From assembly GCA_002633005.1 (NCBI GenBank), contig NMRA01000395.1, forward strand, positions 292,994 through 356,993: DNA of 64,000 nucleotides. Direction: 5' to 3'. Shown here piece by piece: positions 11,661 through 23,747 of this stretch (positions within the stretch are counted from its first letter, which is position 1; every line of letters starts with the position of its first letter). The position numbers and the translations under genes were made by a program. Under the pieces are notes generated by a model. It was not told the DNA's origin. It saw nothing but the letters and a program-made list of their open reading frames with translations, and did not search any database. The DNA is from Phoronis australis. Taxonomy: Eukaryota > Phoronida > Phoronidae.

Positions 11661-11935
11661 GACTTAACTGTCATTTACATAATCCATGACATACTTAAGT
11701 GCAAGGACTGGACTGTCATTTACATAATCCATGCTATACTCAAGTGCAAATGAACTTAACTGTCATTTACATAATCCATGATATACTCAAGTGCAAGGAC
11801 TTAACTGTCATTTACGTAATCCATGATATACTCAAGTGCAAGGACTTAACTGTCATTTACATAATCCATGATATACTCAAGTGCAAGGACTTAACTGTCA
11901 TTTACATAATCCATGATATACTCAAGTGCAGAGCG
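11650..11935. repeat. 45-bp minisatellite, about 6 copies
   Basis: The unit contains 'ttaactgtcatttacataat' and 'ccatgatatactcaagtgca'. Copies are nearly identical. The unit is a multiple of three and so yields a repetitive spurious open frame. It lies in an intron. Confidence 0.9.
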
Positions 11936-12139
11936 TTAGATAATTATCTTTGCTCCTTATTAATGAGAAAAGAAAATTTCAAAAAAATTGTCTTCTTTAC
12001 TGAATTTTATTATTTTATTTTTTAGCATTTTATTCTTCAAACATAACATTACAAATAGTTTACAATAATGTTGTGGCAATGATATTCAAATATAACTTTA
12101 CAAAAATGTTAACGATCATGTTGTTGAGGTACTTAATTT

Positions 12140-12425
12140 TATATGGTACACATACACATGTCAGCCACACAGTGCAGGCCTATCTCAGGTCAATTATATA
12201 TGGTGCACATACACACGTAAGACACACATTGCAGGCCTATCTCAGATCAAGTATATATGGTGCACATACACACGTCAGCCACATATTGCAGGCCTATCTC
12301 AGATCAATTTTATATGGTGCACATACACATGTCAGCCACACAGTGCAGGCCTATCTCAGATCAATTTTATATGGTGCACATACACGTCAGTCACACAGTG
12401 CAGGCCCCTCTCAGATCAATTTTAA
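12140..12425. repeat. ~57-bp minisatellite, 5 copies
   Basis: The unit contains 'atatggtgcacatacacacg' and 'gcaggcctatctcag'. It is intronic. The rest of 12.4-13.4 kb shows nothing recognisable. Confidence 0.9.
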
Positions 12426-13446
12426 GTGACTGTGCAATATATATCAATTTCTGAAATAAAGTTCATAGGCCCACTGTACAAAACTAACATACTTAAGAGT
12501 GCACCAAGCTATCACGGAGTCGAAAAGCATCTCCCTGTCTTCTGTCCAAATTGTCATAATGCACTTTGGGCAGAAGACAGGGAGATGCACTTACTTAATG
12601 ATTGACTAATAAAAGTCACATGGTCTTATGTAATCATATCATTGGCTGTTACTATCTGATCTCAAACATTTCTTGACTCCTTACTGAACAGTACATTGAG
12701 CCAGAACAAAAGAAGCAAACATCATCTAAAATACAATATGTAGACATCAAGATATATTAAATGAAATCACGTTTGATCCCATGCACAAACTTTGGCCAAC
12801 TTCAATCATGGAACTATCTCTACTAATTACATAATCCATATTTGTTCTGGCAATACAACTTAACAAAGTGGCTAACTTTCTTTTTAGACTGCTTACAACT
12901 ATACAGCTGGACAAGTGCTAACTTTCTGTTTAGAATATTTACAACTACGGTATGCAGCATAGCTGGTCGCATTTGATTCCTTGTCTACTGATCTCTTTTT
13001 TAGGGTGAAGTGAAAGGTGGTGTTATTATTATTGTTGTTATAATTGTTATTATAATTTATATGTAACTTCTTTACCCATGACATCATTGCTTGAGATCAT
13101 GGCAGGGTCATGTGACTCCATGGTTAAATCACGTGTTGAATGTGTCTCCAGAAATGATCACCTGTCTGTCCTTACCAATCTCAGAACTTGGTAATTAATT
13201 TCCTCTCAATTTAGAAAACAAAATGGCTGAATAACAAAATGGTATTTTATTAAAAATGTTTGACAAAAGTAAACAAGTCATAAAGAACACGCTACTCCAC
13301 CATTGGTACAGTTTATATTGTACAGCTGTCCTAAACATACATGCAATGAAATCGAGGATTATTGTCAATACAGTATGTGTTTAAGCTTTTGAAAATAGAA
13401 AAAAAAATGATTATTTTGGAAATGATTGTTGTTCGAATTTGTGCAG

Positions 13447-13612
13447 GTGGACTCCTTAGCTACTGCTTGGCAATTATTGGTCACTTACTTTGTAGCTTCT
13501 GGTCTAACAGCACAACCAGGACGACATTCTAACTACTCGACTTGGCGAGAGTCAAAAGAAAAGGATTTCAATGATCCCTACGTAGCCATCAAAAATGTTC
13601 ACCAAGTCATTT
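13447..13612 (+). CDS. PTPRB/Ptp10D-like: RPTP exon: membrane-proximal ectodomain
   Basis: A 166-nt exon, phase 0 in and phase 1 out, after 'gaatttgtgcag' and before 'ATTT|gtaagtg'. It encodes a hydrophobic start 'LATAWQLLVTYFVASG' (a beta-strand pair rather than a membrane helix, given what follows), then '..YSTWRESKEKDFNDPYVAI..'. A Trp followed by a (D)PYVA-like strand is seen in the equivalent region of R3 phosphatases. Confidence 0.8.
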
Positions 13613-13635
13613 GTAAGTGCACACTTCATTTTACA

Positions 13636-13682
13636 TTAGGTAGCTAGCTACATAGCTAGCTAGCTACATAGCTAGCTACATA
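13636..13682. repeat. short TAGC/ACATAGC repeat
   Basis: A palindromic 'gctagctacata' run just after the exon. It looks like simple-sequence expansion. Confidence 0.8.
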
Positions 13683-14872
13683 TCTATTGCAAATTATGTG
13701 GAAGCTGTTTACTTGTTTAACTGCTGAATTTGTGAAATAAAAAGTTGGCGTGGTTTGGATAGTTTATGATCGAGTCAATGTAGATGATGGTAAGACACGA
13801 CTTAAAAATCTGGTAAAGGTTTCAAACCTAGTAGGAGCGGCCCTTCATAAGGTATGAACACAAAGTGTTGCAAAAGGCCTTCTTATACCATCTTGTTTTA
13901 AACTACTAAGGGGAGGGTCAAGAAACGATGAAAAAATGCAATGGCTTAAAGTGGCTCATGTAGCCCATGTCTTTGTGAACACCTCCGTTCTCATGGCTGT
14001 TGAATATGATTGGGTTCACGTGACTGTCCAATCCATAGCTTTACAACTATGTGAGAGTGCACGACATGGTGCTTCCCAAAGTATTACTTATTGAGTGACA
14101 CATGTCCAATCATTAGCTTTACATAACCTTTTTGTGTATAATTATTAAGTGGACTGTTTCGCAGTGTGGCATCATTCAAAAGCAAAAATGCAGCTTTTTC
14201 CAAAGATTAAGTAGCAACAATGTAATATAAATATAGATTATTACATGGCGAATTCGTTATCCCTGATCTAGAGCCTGAGTGGATTTTGGAGAATTATCGC
14301 CCGAGGGGCATTAGCCCCGAGGGAGATAATTCTCCAAAATCCACAAGGGCTCTAGATAAGGGGTATAACGACTGAGAACACGTAATAATCTATTTATTCC
14401 ACATACTTAAAGAGAAACATTACAATGAATCGATCTACCTTTGTTGACTCGCCTCGGCTTTGTAACTACTTTCTGTATCAGAGGCCCGGGGTCGGAGGTC
14501 GTGGCCGTTTAAGAAAAGCCGAGCTATTTTTGTAAAATAATGCTTATACTCAAAATCATTTGAAAATTTAAACAAAATAGAAATAAAGTGAATCTATGAA
14601 TTAAGGTTTAGCAACTATTATAGCTTACTACACATTTTATCACGATAAGCTTCCACCAGGAAAATATCGTCTGCTAAACTTGGTTACCACTAGTAACTGA
14701 CTATAATGCTCAAGTCAAAGGATCCGGATGACACGATTCCCGCATTCAAATTGGAGACCGGTGGTTTACAAGTGAGAGAACAGCGTATAAATATCGGTGC
14801 AATGCCCTTTGCTGAACATGCGATTGTTGCGCGTGCTCATTTAAGTATTCTATTTTCACGTTCGATGACGTC

Positions 14873-14946
14873 AACCGCTGAGTGGTGTAGTGGTAAAGTC
14901 GGCGACTCGAAACTCTTGAGGCCCGGGTTCGAATCCAGCCTCGGTT
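14873..14946 (+). other. tRNA-like sequence in left arm of the palindrome
   Basis: A-box 'tggtgtagtgg' (14883-14893) and a perfect B-box 'ggttcgaatcc' (14926-14936) are spaced as in a tRNA. Flanking 'aaccg' and 'cggtt' can pair. The acceptor and anticodon stems are poor, so this is a tRNA-derived promoter rather than a working tRNA gene. Confidence 0.65.
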
Positions 14947-15131
14947 TCCCGCCAAAATGTTATCTCACTAGTGAGATAACTAAATGGGTTATTACACGGT
15001 TGTATGTGCCATTCGAGGCTAATATTGTGGTATAATAAGGCATTATACCACAATATTAGCGTCAAATGGCAGATAAAACCGTGTAATAACCCATAAAGTT
15101 ATCTCACTAGTGAGATAACGATTTGGCGGGA

Positions 15132-15206
15132 AACCGAGGACGGAGTCGAACCCGGGACCCTAGAGTTTGGAGGTCGCCGACTTAACCACTACACCACGCA
15201 GCGACT
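15132..15206 (-). other. tRNA-like sequence in right arm of the palindrome
   Basis: The inverted counterpart on the minus strand has A-box 'tggtgtagtgg' and B-box 'gggttcgactcc'. It differs from the left-arm copy at several positions, so the arms are diverging. Confidence 0.65.
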
Positions 15207-16141
15207 GACGTCATCAAGAGTGAAAATACAATACTTAAATGAGCACGCGCAATAATCGCACGTTCAACAAACCGCATTGTACTGTACTTACACGCTACGA
15301 AAAATAAGACACATAATTTCCATAAAAACGATATCTTAATTCAGTGAAATATTTCTCTCATGTCCTCTTACTTGTAAATCACCGATCTCCAGTTTGAATG
15401 CGGGTATCGTGTCGTCAGGATCTTTGACTTGAGAATTATATTCAGTTACCAGTGGTAACCTACTTTAGCAGACGATAATTTCCCGGTCGAAGCTTAGCGT
15501 GAAAAAAACGTGTTTTAAGCTATAATAGTTGGTAAATCTTAATTTACCAATTCAATTTATTTCTATTATATTTAAGTTTTCAATTGGTTTTGAGTAAAAG
15601 CATTATTTGACAAAAATAGCCGGGCTTTTATTAAAAGGTCACGACCTCCGACCCCGGGCCTCTGACATAGAAAGTAGTTACAAAGCCGTGGAGAGTCAGA
15701 AAAGGTAAATCGATTCATTGCAATGTCTCTCGTTTAGTATGTGGTATAAATAGATTATTACATGTTCTCAGCCGTTATCCCCCTTATCTAGAGCCCTCGT
15801 GGATTTTGGAGAATTATCACCCTCGGGGCTAACGCCCCTCGGGCGATAATTTTCCAAAATCCACTCGGGCTCTTGATAACGGGGGATAACGACTTCGCCA
15901 TGTAATAATCTATATATATCTGACTTTCATTATCTGTCAGTATATTGTTTTTAGTTCCCAAAACTGTAGGTTCCCGTGGTGAAAGTGTGACTGTATAATA
16001 TTCATAAGTTAATTGTTTGTAATATGTTAATATAAACTTATCAACTTTGTTAACAATTTGTGTACTCGTCTGTCTTTTAGTGTAAGCTCAGCGATTGAAC
16101 ATAAAAGTGGTTTTGATGAAATTTGAGGTTGTGCTTCACAG

Positions 16142-16259
16142 GCTCTGAGAAGAGGATTAAACGAGAAACCAATCCTAATTTAAAGGATGTACTCATTGGA
16201 GAAGACACAGATTGTAATGGTGACTGTAATGGATACTTAAATGATGGTGCTAAGTATAG
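16142..16259 (+). CDS. PTPRB/Ptp10D-like: RPTP exon: membrane-proximal ectodomain, Cys-Asn-Gly segment
   Basis: A 118-nt exon, phase 1 in and phase 2 out, between 'gcttcacag' and 'TATAG|gtaagtg'. It encodes a basic stretch 'SEKRIKRET', then '..DTDCNGDCNGYLNDGAKY', matching the CNG..L..Y pattern that precedes the last strand of R3 ectodomains. KRIKR could be a furin-type site, which is an inference only. Its 3' end is duplicated in the following intron. Confidence 0.85.
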
Positions 16260-16384
16260 GTAAGTGTTGGGTAGTTGTTTATGTCTGATCATTGTAACAG
16301 ATACTTAAGTGATGGCTCTGGGTATGGATGCTCTGCGGTTATAATGGTTACTTAGATGGCGCCACTGAGTATAGGTAAGTGTTG
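16208..16384 (+). repeat. decayed tandem copies of an exon end with its donor
   Basis: The exon end (about 16215-16270, '..ggatacttaaatgatggtgc..' plus donor 'tataggtaagtgttgg') recurs at about 16292-16330 without a donor, and again at about 16337-16384 with the identical 'gagtataggtaagtgttgg'. Confidence 0.8.
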
Positions 16385-16734
16385 GACAAATGCTCTTGAC
16401 CTTCTCATCTTACGAAATACTTTTATTTAGAAATCATAACAAGCAACCATTTTGATTAAAAAGCGATCTCTTTTATACAAGGATACTATTATTATAATTT
16501 TGTGATTTTACGCAAAACTATCGTGTAATTAGCACTTGTTGCTGTTTTTAAATAAATTATTAGTAAGTGGACACTAATATATCAGACTTATACTAGATGC
16601 TTGGCATAAGGGAGGGTAACTCATTATGGTATCGTCTCTGTGTGACGTCTGCTGCGTTATCACCTAAATGCCAGCATCTTTATGAAATTTGAAAGCATGC
16701 TCTTATCAAGCTCGCAATGCTTGACAAGGATTTT

Positions 16735-17170
16735 TGGATGGATCCGAGTATCGCTGTGCCTTCTAGTAGCAATTTTAGATTTTTGTGTCCTCCACCATAT
16801 TTTATCATAAAATTTTCACCTTGAAGTTCTAATTTTTTAATGGATCCGACATTTTTTGCATTACTTAGTGACTGTTTTCACTGTAATTATGGAGTTTGCT
16901 TTTTGGTGTCTGCCTCTTTCTTTAGAAAAACACTCTAAGGATCATTGCTTTATTTGACAAACATGCTCCTACTGAGAATACCACAGCTGACTTTGATTTT
17001 CAGATTGAACTACTTTCAATTGGAATTCCGAACCGACAATTATGTTTTTTTGCCTCTGAATTCATGCAATGTACTTCATACCTACAGTTCTGTAAAGAGG
17101 ACGGTTAAAGATAATTTTTGGTTGTCGTGAACTACTATGACGCCTCCTAGTGGCAGTTTTGGTTAAATTT
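16735..17170. repeat. further copy of the 2-4 kb degenerate repeat
   Basis: 'tggatggatccga', 'ttctagtagcaattttagat' and 'cctcctagtggcagttttgg' match phrases of the field at 2.0-3.96 kb. Confidence 0.6.
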
Positions 17171-18058
17171 GTAGATCATCATCAAATTTGCCCTATGTGC
17201 TCTTTATGACCTCAGCTAGCAGAACTGATGTTGATTTTCAGATGGATACAACTGAGCACCATTTATTTATTGAGTGTATCTGTTGTACATGGTGGGTGCA
17301 TGTCAATGCTACAAGTTGTGCATTAAACGTTTGGACACTATTTTGTTTAGGAAGCTGTAGCTCTTACTGATTCCTAGATTTCATTAACTTTGTTTTATTG
17401 ACATGTTTTCAAGTATAACAAGGAGAAGTATAATGCTTTATCAAGCAACACTTAAAAGCAGATTACAAATGATTGAATGAAACAATTTATAATGGTTGAG
17501 AAAGTACTCCTGACCAGAATAATTCCAGCATTTCATCTTCATTGTTTAACTGCCTAAGAAATGAAAATCCAATCAGGTCTTTTATTCTTGGGAAGTCAGT
17601 CTCATAATATTCCTGAAAGGGATAGAATTCTGTCTTCATTACCAGCCAGAACATCAAAACCTTCAGCGACTTGAGAATGCAGCCAAAACTAAAGCAGACT
17701 GTTAATTTGTTGATGGTGCATGTATGCATTACCTGTGGCTTGAGTTGGTAATGTGAACAGGAATGTCCTATCAGGGTAAGACCAGTTAATGAGAGTAAAC
17801 GGCCTATTTCAGTTTTTGATTTTAGTCAGTTAAACAAGGTAAAATGATGCTTTAAACCTACTGGGTAATCCAGTCTTTTGGAATATCGTTGTAGATTAAT
17901 TTTGTTCCTTCATCATCTTTTGCATTAGATTTCAATTTATTAGTGTCAGGATAAAGTGTTGGTCTGCCATATGAACTCCATCTCCATAGTGCTAAGGTCT
18001 TTAAATTTTGCTTGTTACTTTGTTGTCCTTTATTTTTGTCAACGTTTTTTTGTTTCAG

Positions 18059-18123
18059 TGTGGTGGGATTTACATGCACTAAGGCTGGTTGTACAAGGAC
18101 CTCCTCTGTTGAAATTACAACAG
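18059..18123 (+). CDS. PTPRB/Ptp10D-like: RPTP exon: last ectodomain strand
   Basis: A short 65-nt exon, phase 2 in and phase 1 out, after 'tttttttgtttcag' and before 'ACAG|gtttgtt'. Joined to the previous exon it reads '..AKYSVVGFTCTKAGCTRT' then 'SSVEITT', the expected closing strand of the R3 membrane-proximal domain (YRV.FRAFT-AG type). It is too short to show up as an open frame of its own. Confidence 0.7.
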
Positions 18124-18149
18124 GTTTGTTTATTGGGAACCACCAAGTA

Positions 18150-18330
18150 TGATACAAACACCAAGTAACAAACAAACACCACCACGCAAATACCAAATAC
18201 CACACAAACACAAAATACCACACAAACACCAAGTACCACTGACACAAACACAAGTACCAATGAAACAAACACAAGTTACACACAAGCATAAGTTACACAC
18301 AAACACTAAGTAACACTCAAACACTATTGA
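18150..18330. repeat. CACAAACACCAAGTA-type minisatellite, first block
   Basis: Degenerate ~20-bp units of 'acacaaacaccaagtacc' type begin right after the exon at 18059-18123. They give Cys/Val/Leu-rich spurious frames on the minus strand. Confidence 0.9.
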
Positions 18331-19429
18331 GCACTAGAAGTCTAAATGAAGACAAGTAAGTGACAATACTTAAAACGGAGATTTTTTCAACTTCGACGTG
18401 TTTCAATCTCTCAAACATGACCAGAACAAGCAATCAAGACCATCTAACAATCCTGACTCAGAGAATGTACAGTAAAGCTATCAGCACATGTCATTGCAAC
18501 ACAACATCAAAGACATCAAATATTCATAAGACCAGTCACAGCCTTCTGTGCACCAACTGGTTATTCAGGTCAGGCTTGAGCCAGTTGATGTGAATTGACT
18601 CACAGATTTTGAGTTCCTTAGTTGCTTCAGCCTGATCCATAATACTTTGCTGTATACTCATGCAGCATTCCAGTGGCTGTGTGTCGGCATGTGCTCATTT
18701 ATGTGCGAACTATTCGCAGTACCTGAATGTTCTTCAGCCAGGGTTTTAAGGTGGTTGTTTCACCATAGCTGGAACCACAACCAGCACAAAAAATTATACA
18801 CTACCCTGGGCTTAAGACGAGATGGGGCTTATCCTTAGTACTGAACAACCTTGATAATTTTAGACACTTAAATATAATATTTAGATCTCTTCAATAATGC
18901 TTCACACATTTGTCAGTTTTCCAATGGGCAATCTTGGAAAAGTAGGCAGCAAAGGTTATCTTAAATTATTCACGGTTACTTTTGTCCATCTGGAAATTAC
19001 CGTCAGAGTTATGACTAACCAGTCATTAGCTTGTTTATCAGTTCCAATGGGTTACCATTTTTTAAAAATTGATTGTAAGTCAATTCACCCCAAGTGTTGT
19101 TAATGCGATAAATTCGATCTATCAATGTTTTGACGAGACCGACCTTAAACACATAGGGTGTAAAACTTTGATAGCAGGTATACAGACGTGTATGTAAAAA
19201 AATCATGTAACCATAGTGCCCCCAGCACGTTTAACTGCCACATCCATAAAGGGCAAATGATTTTCAGCCTCAAATTCTGCATTGACTTTTAAATTCAGAT
19301 GCCTGGAGTTTAAATAAATCAAAAGCTATTTGTACATCATTAGATATTAAAAAGTCATCTACATTATCTACGTTAGAGTCAGTAATCAGTGTGTTGATCA
19401 ATCCATATTTTTTTCGTGATGACCAAGTA

Positions 19430-19875
19430 CCATACAAAATAACAAGTACCACACAAACAACAAGCACCGCACAAACATCTAATATCACACAAACACCAAG
19501 TAGCATTCAAACACCAAGTACTACACAAACACGAAGCACCACATAAACACCAAGCACCACATAAACACCAAGCACCACACAAATACCACACAAACACCTA
19601 ATACCACACAAACACCAAGTAGCATTCAAACAACAAGTATCACACAAACAACAAGTACCACACAGACACCAAATACCACACAAACACCTAATACCACACA
19701 AACATCAAGTAGTATTCAAACACCAAGTATCACACAAACACCAAGCACCACACAAATACCACATAAACACCGAATACCACACAAACAACAAGCACCACAA
19801 AAATACCAAACTAACACCAGGTATCACACAAATACCAAATACTACACAAACACCAAGTACCATATAAACACTAAT
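19430..19875. repeat. CACAAACACCAAGTA-type minisatellite, second block
   Basis: The same 'cacacaaacaccaagtacca' family, about 20 degenerate units, separated from the first block by 1.1 kb of unique sequence with no recognised gene. Confidence 0.9.
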
Positions 19876-20321
19876 TGCCGTACAAAAGAAATAAAAAACT
19901 AGGCACAAACATTGCGTGGAATCCATTACTTTCAGATATGCTGGGCATAGTAAGGTAAAAGTTCCCCAGTTTGGGTTAGTCTCTAATATTTGGAACACTG
20001 AGATTCAAGCTTAAATTGAATTTTCTTGATTCTGAAAATTGGAGCATGGGCAATTTTGGCACATAAATATAAAACGATATTTATATAATTTTTGATCTTT
20101 TTCAGATGATATTTACTTTTAATAGTTAATATAATAGGTTGTTCTTTAGCCAGGTTTAATGAAGGTCACTAAGCAATGTTTGAGATAACCTTCAACAGAT
20201 GATGGTTGCAATCTTTTGGAACACTACGTAAAACTTGATGAATTACATATTCAGTGATGTATGCTGTAATGTGGAATAGTCTCCTCATCTATTCAGCTCT
20301 GCTTTTTTCTGGAAAGAATGA

Positions 20322-21715
20322 CCTTTCACAAGTTATGCTGTTGGTTAAAGTGAAGGCATGACCTTTCACAAGTTATGCTGTTGGTTAAAGTGAAGGCATG
20401 ACCTTTCACAAGTTATGCTGTTGGTTAAAGTGAAGGCATGACCTTTCACAAGTTATGCTGTTGGTTAAAGTGAAGGCATGACCTTTCACAAGTTATGCTG
20501 TTGGTTAAAGTGAAGGCATGACCTTTCACAAGTTATGCTGTTGGTTAAAGTGAAGGCATGACCTTTCACAAGTTATGCTGTTGGTTAAAGTGAAGGCATG
20601 ACCTTTCACAAGTTATGCTGTTGGTTAAAGTGAAGGCATGACCTTTCACAAGTTATGCTGTTGGTTAAAGTGAAGGCATGACCTTTCACAAGTTATGCTG
20701 TTGGTTAAAGTGAAGGCATGACCTTTCACAAGTTATGCTGTTGGTTAAAGTGAAGGCATGACCTTTCACAAGTTATGCTGTTGGTTAAAGTGAAGGCATG
20801 ACCTTTCACAAGTTATGCTGTTGGTTAAAGTGAAGGCATGACCTTTCACAAGTTATGCTGTTGGTTAAAGTGAAGGCATGACCTTTCACAAGTTATGCTG
20901 TTGGTTAAAGTGAAGGCATGACCTTTCACAAGTTATGCTGTTGGTTAAAGTGAAGGCATGACCTTTCACAAGTTATGCTGTTGGTTAAAGTGAAGGCATG
21001 ACCTTTCACAAGTTATGCTGTTGGTTAAAGTGAAGGCATGACCTTTCACAAGTTATGCTGTTGGTTAAAGTGAAGGCATGACCTTTCACAAGTTATGCTG
21101 TTGGTTAAAGTGAAGGCATGACCTTTCACAAGTTATGCTGTTGGTTAAAGTGAAGGCATGACCTTTCACAAGTTATGCTGTTGGTTAAAGTGAAGGCATG
21201 ACCTTTCACAAGTTATGCTGTTGGTTAAAGTGAAGGCATGACCTTTCACAAGTTATGCTGTTGGTTAAAGTGAAGGCATGACCTTTCACAAGTTATGCTG
21301 TTGGTTAAAGTGAAGGCATGACCTTTCACAAGTTATGCTGTTGGTTAAAGTGAAGGCATGACCTTTCACAAGTTATGCTGTTGGTTAAAGTGAAGGCATG
21401 ACCTTTCACAAGTTATGCTGTTGGTTAAAGTGAAGGCATGACCTTTCACAAGTTATGCTGTTGGTTAAAGTGAAGGCATGACCTTTCACAAGTTATGCTG
21501 TTGGTTAAAGTGAAGGCATGACCTTTCACAAGTTATGCTGTTGGTTAAAGTGAAGGCATGACCTTTCACAAGTTATGCTGTTGGTTAAAGTGAAGGCATG
21601 ACCTTTCACAAGTTATGCTGTTGGTTAAAGTGAAGGCATGACCTTTCACAAGTTATGCTGTTGGTTAAAGTGAAGGCATGACCTTTCACAAGTTATGCTG
21701 TTGGTTAAAGTGAAG
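20322..21715. repeat. perfect 40-bp satellite, about 35 copies
   Basis: The unit starts 'gacctttcacaagttatgct' and continues 'gttggttaaagtgaaggcat'. Every copy appears identical by eye, and the array ends at a single N (21716), so its true length is unknown. Nothing coding is seen. The true transmembrane exon could be missing at this joint. Confidence 0.97.
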
Positions 21716-21809
21716 NATTATGCTATGGAAACAAGAAAAAATTGGCAACAATCCATACAAGCAACAAAGCATATGTCGTAGCATCACCTAGACTTTGTGA
21801 AAAGCTGTA

Positions 21810-22930
21810 TATCGGGCGCATACAAAAATTTATTTCACGGGGAGGGGACGATTATTGTAGTCTAAGGCAGTTCAGAAACCCAGTTTCTGTACCGGGTAAA
21901 ATCGGAAGCTAGGATTTATCAAATTTACGCTCTGTGACTTATTTGTAGCCTATGACAAAGTCTTTCTACAAAATTGTGGTGCATTGCTATCAAACTCCGT
22001 TGTTAAATTATGATCATTTTTCAAAAAAGTGGGCTGAACTCCCAGGGCGAAAACTGGCCGACTGATAAGTCGCTGAATTGCGATCGTCGACAGGAAAACT
22101 TGAATTCTTGAATAAAAATACAGCTATGACACAACAAATTACCTGAAATCTTCCTTATGTTTTACAATTTTTTAAGTTCATGTGGAGTCCAGATTAATTG
22201 CGATTAAGTCCAAATCTGCTCTACATCGTACCCCACAACACGAGAAAAATCTCTGGATGAACACACATGTTGTTGCCATGTGACGTTTGTTTTGAAGTTC
22301 GTATGTGTATGAGAGTGAGAGCGCCTGCAGGTCATCGACGACAGACTTTTGTTACAAAAGATGGAGGATTATGCAAGAAAATGGCGTTTATTAGATTGTT
22401 TTTCACTTAAACGGCTGCAACGTGCAAGGTGAGTGCCGGTTAACTCACAGATTTTGTGTGCAGAGGCCGACGGTCGTTACCTCTGCCGTGGAGTAAAACA
22501 TTGATGGTCCTAGGCTCGATCTACATGATGGGGACGAGGTGAACTACCCGGGCTGCGTGAAATTTCTGGGTCTAACGCAGTGGTACCTATAGTCAGTCAG
22601 CTCGCTGTATCAAGACTATCGTCAAAATCCAAATTCGTTTTATCGTGTCCCTGTCAATAATAACGGCATGCTAAAGTTTCTTAATGTTCGTACTTCAGGA
22701 ACATAATGATCCCGTGTTTTGTATACATACGCGCACGCCGCTGATCACATCTCGGAAATTTCCGATTTGACGGATGACAATGAATGACCACAATGAAATT
22801 GAACAACGTCGTTTTACATCTTGGAAGAGCTATTTATTTTGAATATTGCAAAGCATGTGTTCCAAAATCTAAATAACGGGTCCTATATTTTTGTATTCGT
22901 GCACGCCGAATGAAAGTAATCTTGAGTGTA
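21810..22930 (+). mobile_element. TIR element family X, end-truncated copy
   Basis: It matches, over more than 1 kb, the reverse complement of the outer copy at 44.9-47.4 kb and, in part, the 45602-47005 element. Terminal repeats are eroded. It retains what may be the first coding exon of a transposase at 22361-22428. Confidence 0.65.
22361..22428 (+). pseudogene. possible transposase first exon in family X element
   Basis: ATG followed by 22 open codons ('MEDYARKWRLLDCF...RLQRA') up to a strong donor 'CAAG|gtgagtg'. The following sequence contains no matching exon in this copy. The donor side is conserved in the inverted copy near 45.56 kb. No family was recognised; reading it as a transposase start is inference from the element context. 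Confidence 0.35.
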
Positions 22931-23747
22931 GGCAATGACCATTGCCTCTGTTGGCCCGACCAGAGGCGATGCAGCTCCTATAGGTGCTCCATACACCGGA
23001 AGCTTTTCGGTGAATTATGCCTCGCACCGACTAAAACATCAAAGTCACGTTGTTATAAATACCTTTTACGCATAGAGGAACACCTTAGGAGGTTGTTGAT
23101 GTGTTTAATTCCTTCCAACTCACCTAGAGAGAAAGAGGTGTTTCATTAGGTTCTAAATTCAACCTACTGTTCTCTAATTATTAGAGATTTTCTTGTAATG
23201 ACTAAGGTTCGACTCTGGTATATTGTTCAGGCTCAAGCGAAATCACACATCTCAGGTTTTAAAAACTAGATGGGTACTATAATACCAGTCTGTTATCGGT
23301 ATTGATATGAAATTTACGCTTGTCTGGATTTTTCAGTGCCTTTCACCTTCACTGTCAGGTCATCACCAGCATTGCAAGTGTTGTTGCTAGTTTTCCATGG
23401 TGTTTTTGGCAGTGTTACTGCTGTGGGGGATTTTTGACTTGCAACGCTGGGATTAACTTTCGACATTGATGTCTGGGTTAAGCGTCATGTCATTGAAGCA
23501 TTGGTTATCATCAAAGGTTGTTGTGAGCAGTGTTGCTGTTTCCATTGGATGTTCTCTTTGGCTCATCAGTGATGTTCTATTCATTTGTCCATTTGCATCA
23601 GCATCGCTGTGGACATCGAGAGTAATGGTTGCACTATTAACACCATCAATACCACGTGTGCAGCATTTGACATCTTTGTCGACTCACTGACGTTGTCCTA
23701 GTGTTGTGATAATACTGCATTGTAGGGGACCTCGTTGTCACTTCTAG
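22931..23747. other. stretch without a recognised gene
   Basis: TG/CATC-rich low-complexity sequence between 23.3 and 23.9 kb. A good acceptor at 23336 opens a frame to TGA near 23430, but it has no donor in the phase required by the next exon. Confidence 0.4.

Larger units (their letters stand above)
14231..15914. mobile_element. 1.7-kb giant palindrome (fold-back element)
   Basis: The left half (14231-15034) is an inverted copy of the right half (15043-15914) with scattered differences. The centre is 'gctaatattgtggtata', a 9-nt loop, then its complement. The outer ends 'tagattattacatggcgaa' and 'ttcgccatgtaataatctat' mirror each other. Within about 90 bp of each outer end is a smaller hairpin built on 'tggattttggagaattatc'. 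Each arm contains a tRNA-like Pol III promoter sequence. No protein is encoded. A one-armed, older copy lies at 24470-26310. Confidence 0.85.

Noticed and set aside
14873-14946. Functional tRNA gene
   Set aside because: A and B boxes are good, but the acceptor and anticodon stems do not pair well and it lies in a repeated palindrome.
18039-19998. Cys/Val/Leu-rich open frames on the minus strand
   Set aside because: They are translations of the CACAAACACCAAGTA minisatellite in several frames and show no start or family.
20322-21715. CRISPR-like regular repeats
   Set aside because: Units are directly adjacent with no variable spacers and the DNA is eukaryotic.
23336-23430. Alternative transmembrane exon after a strong acceptor
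   Set aside because: It reaches TGA and offers no donor in the phase needed by the exon at 24322.
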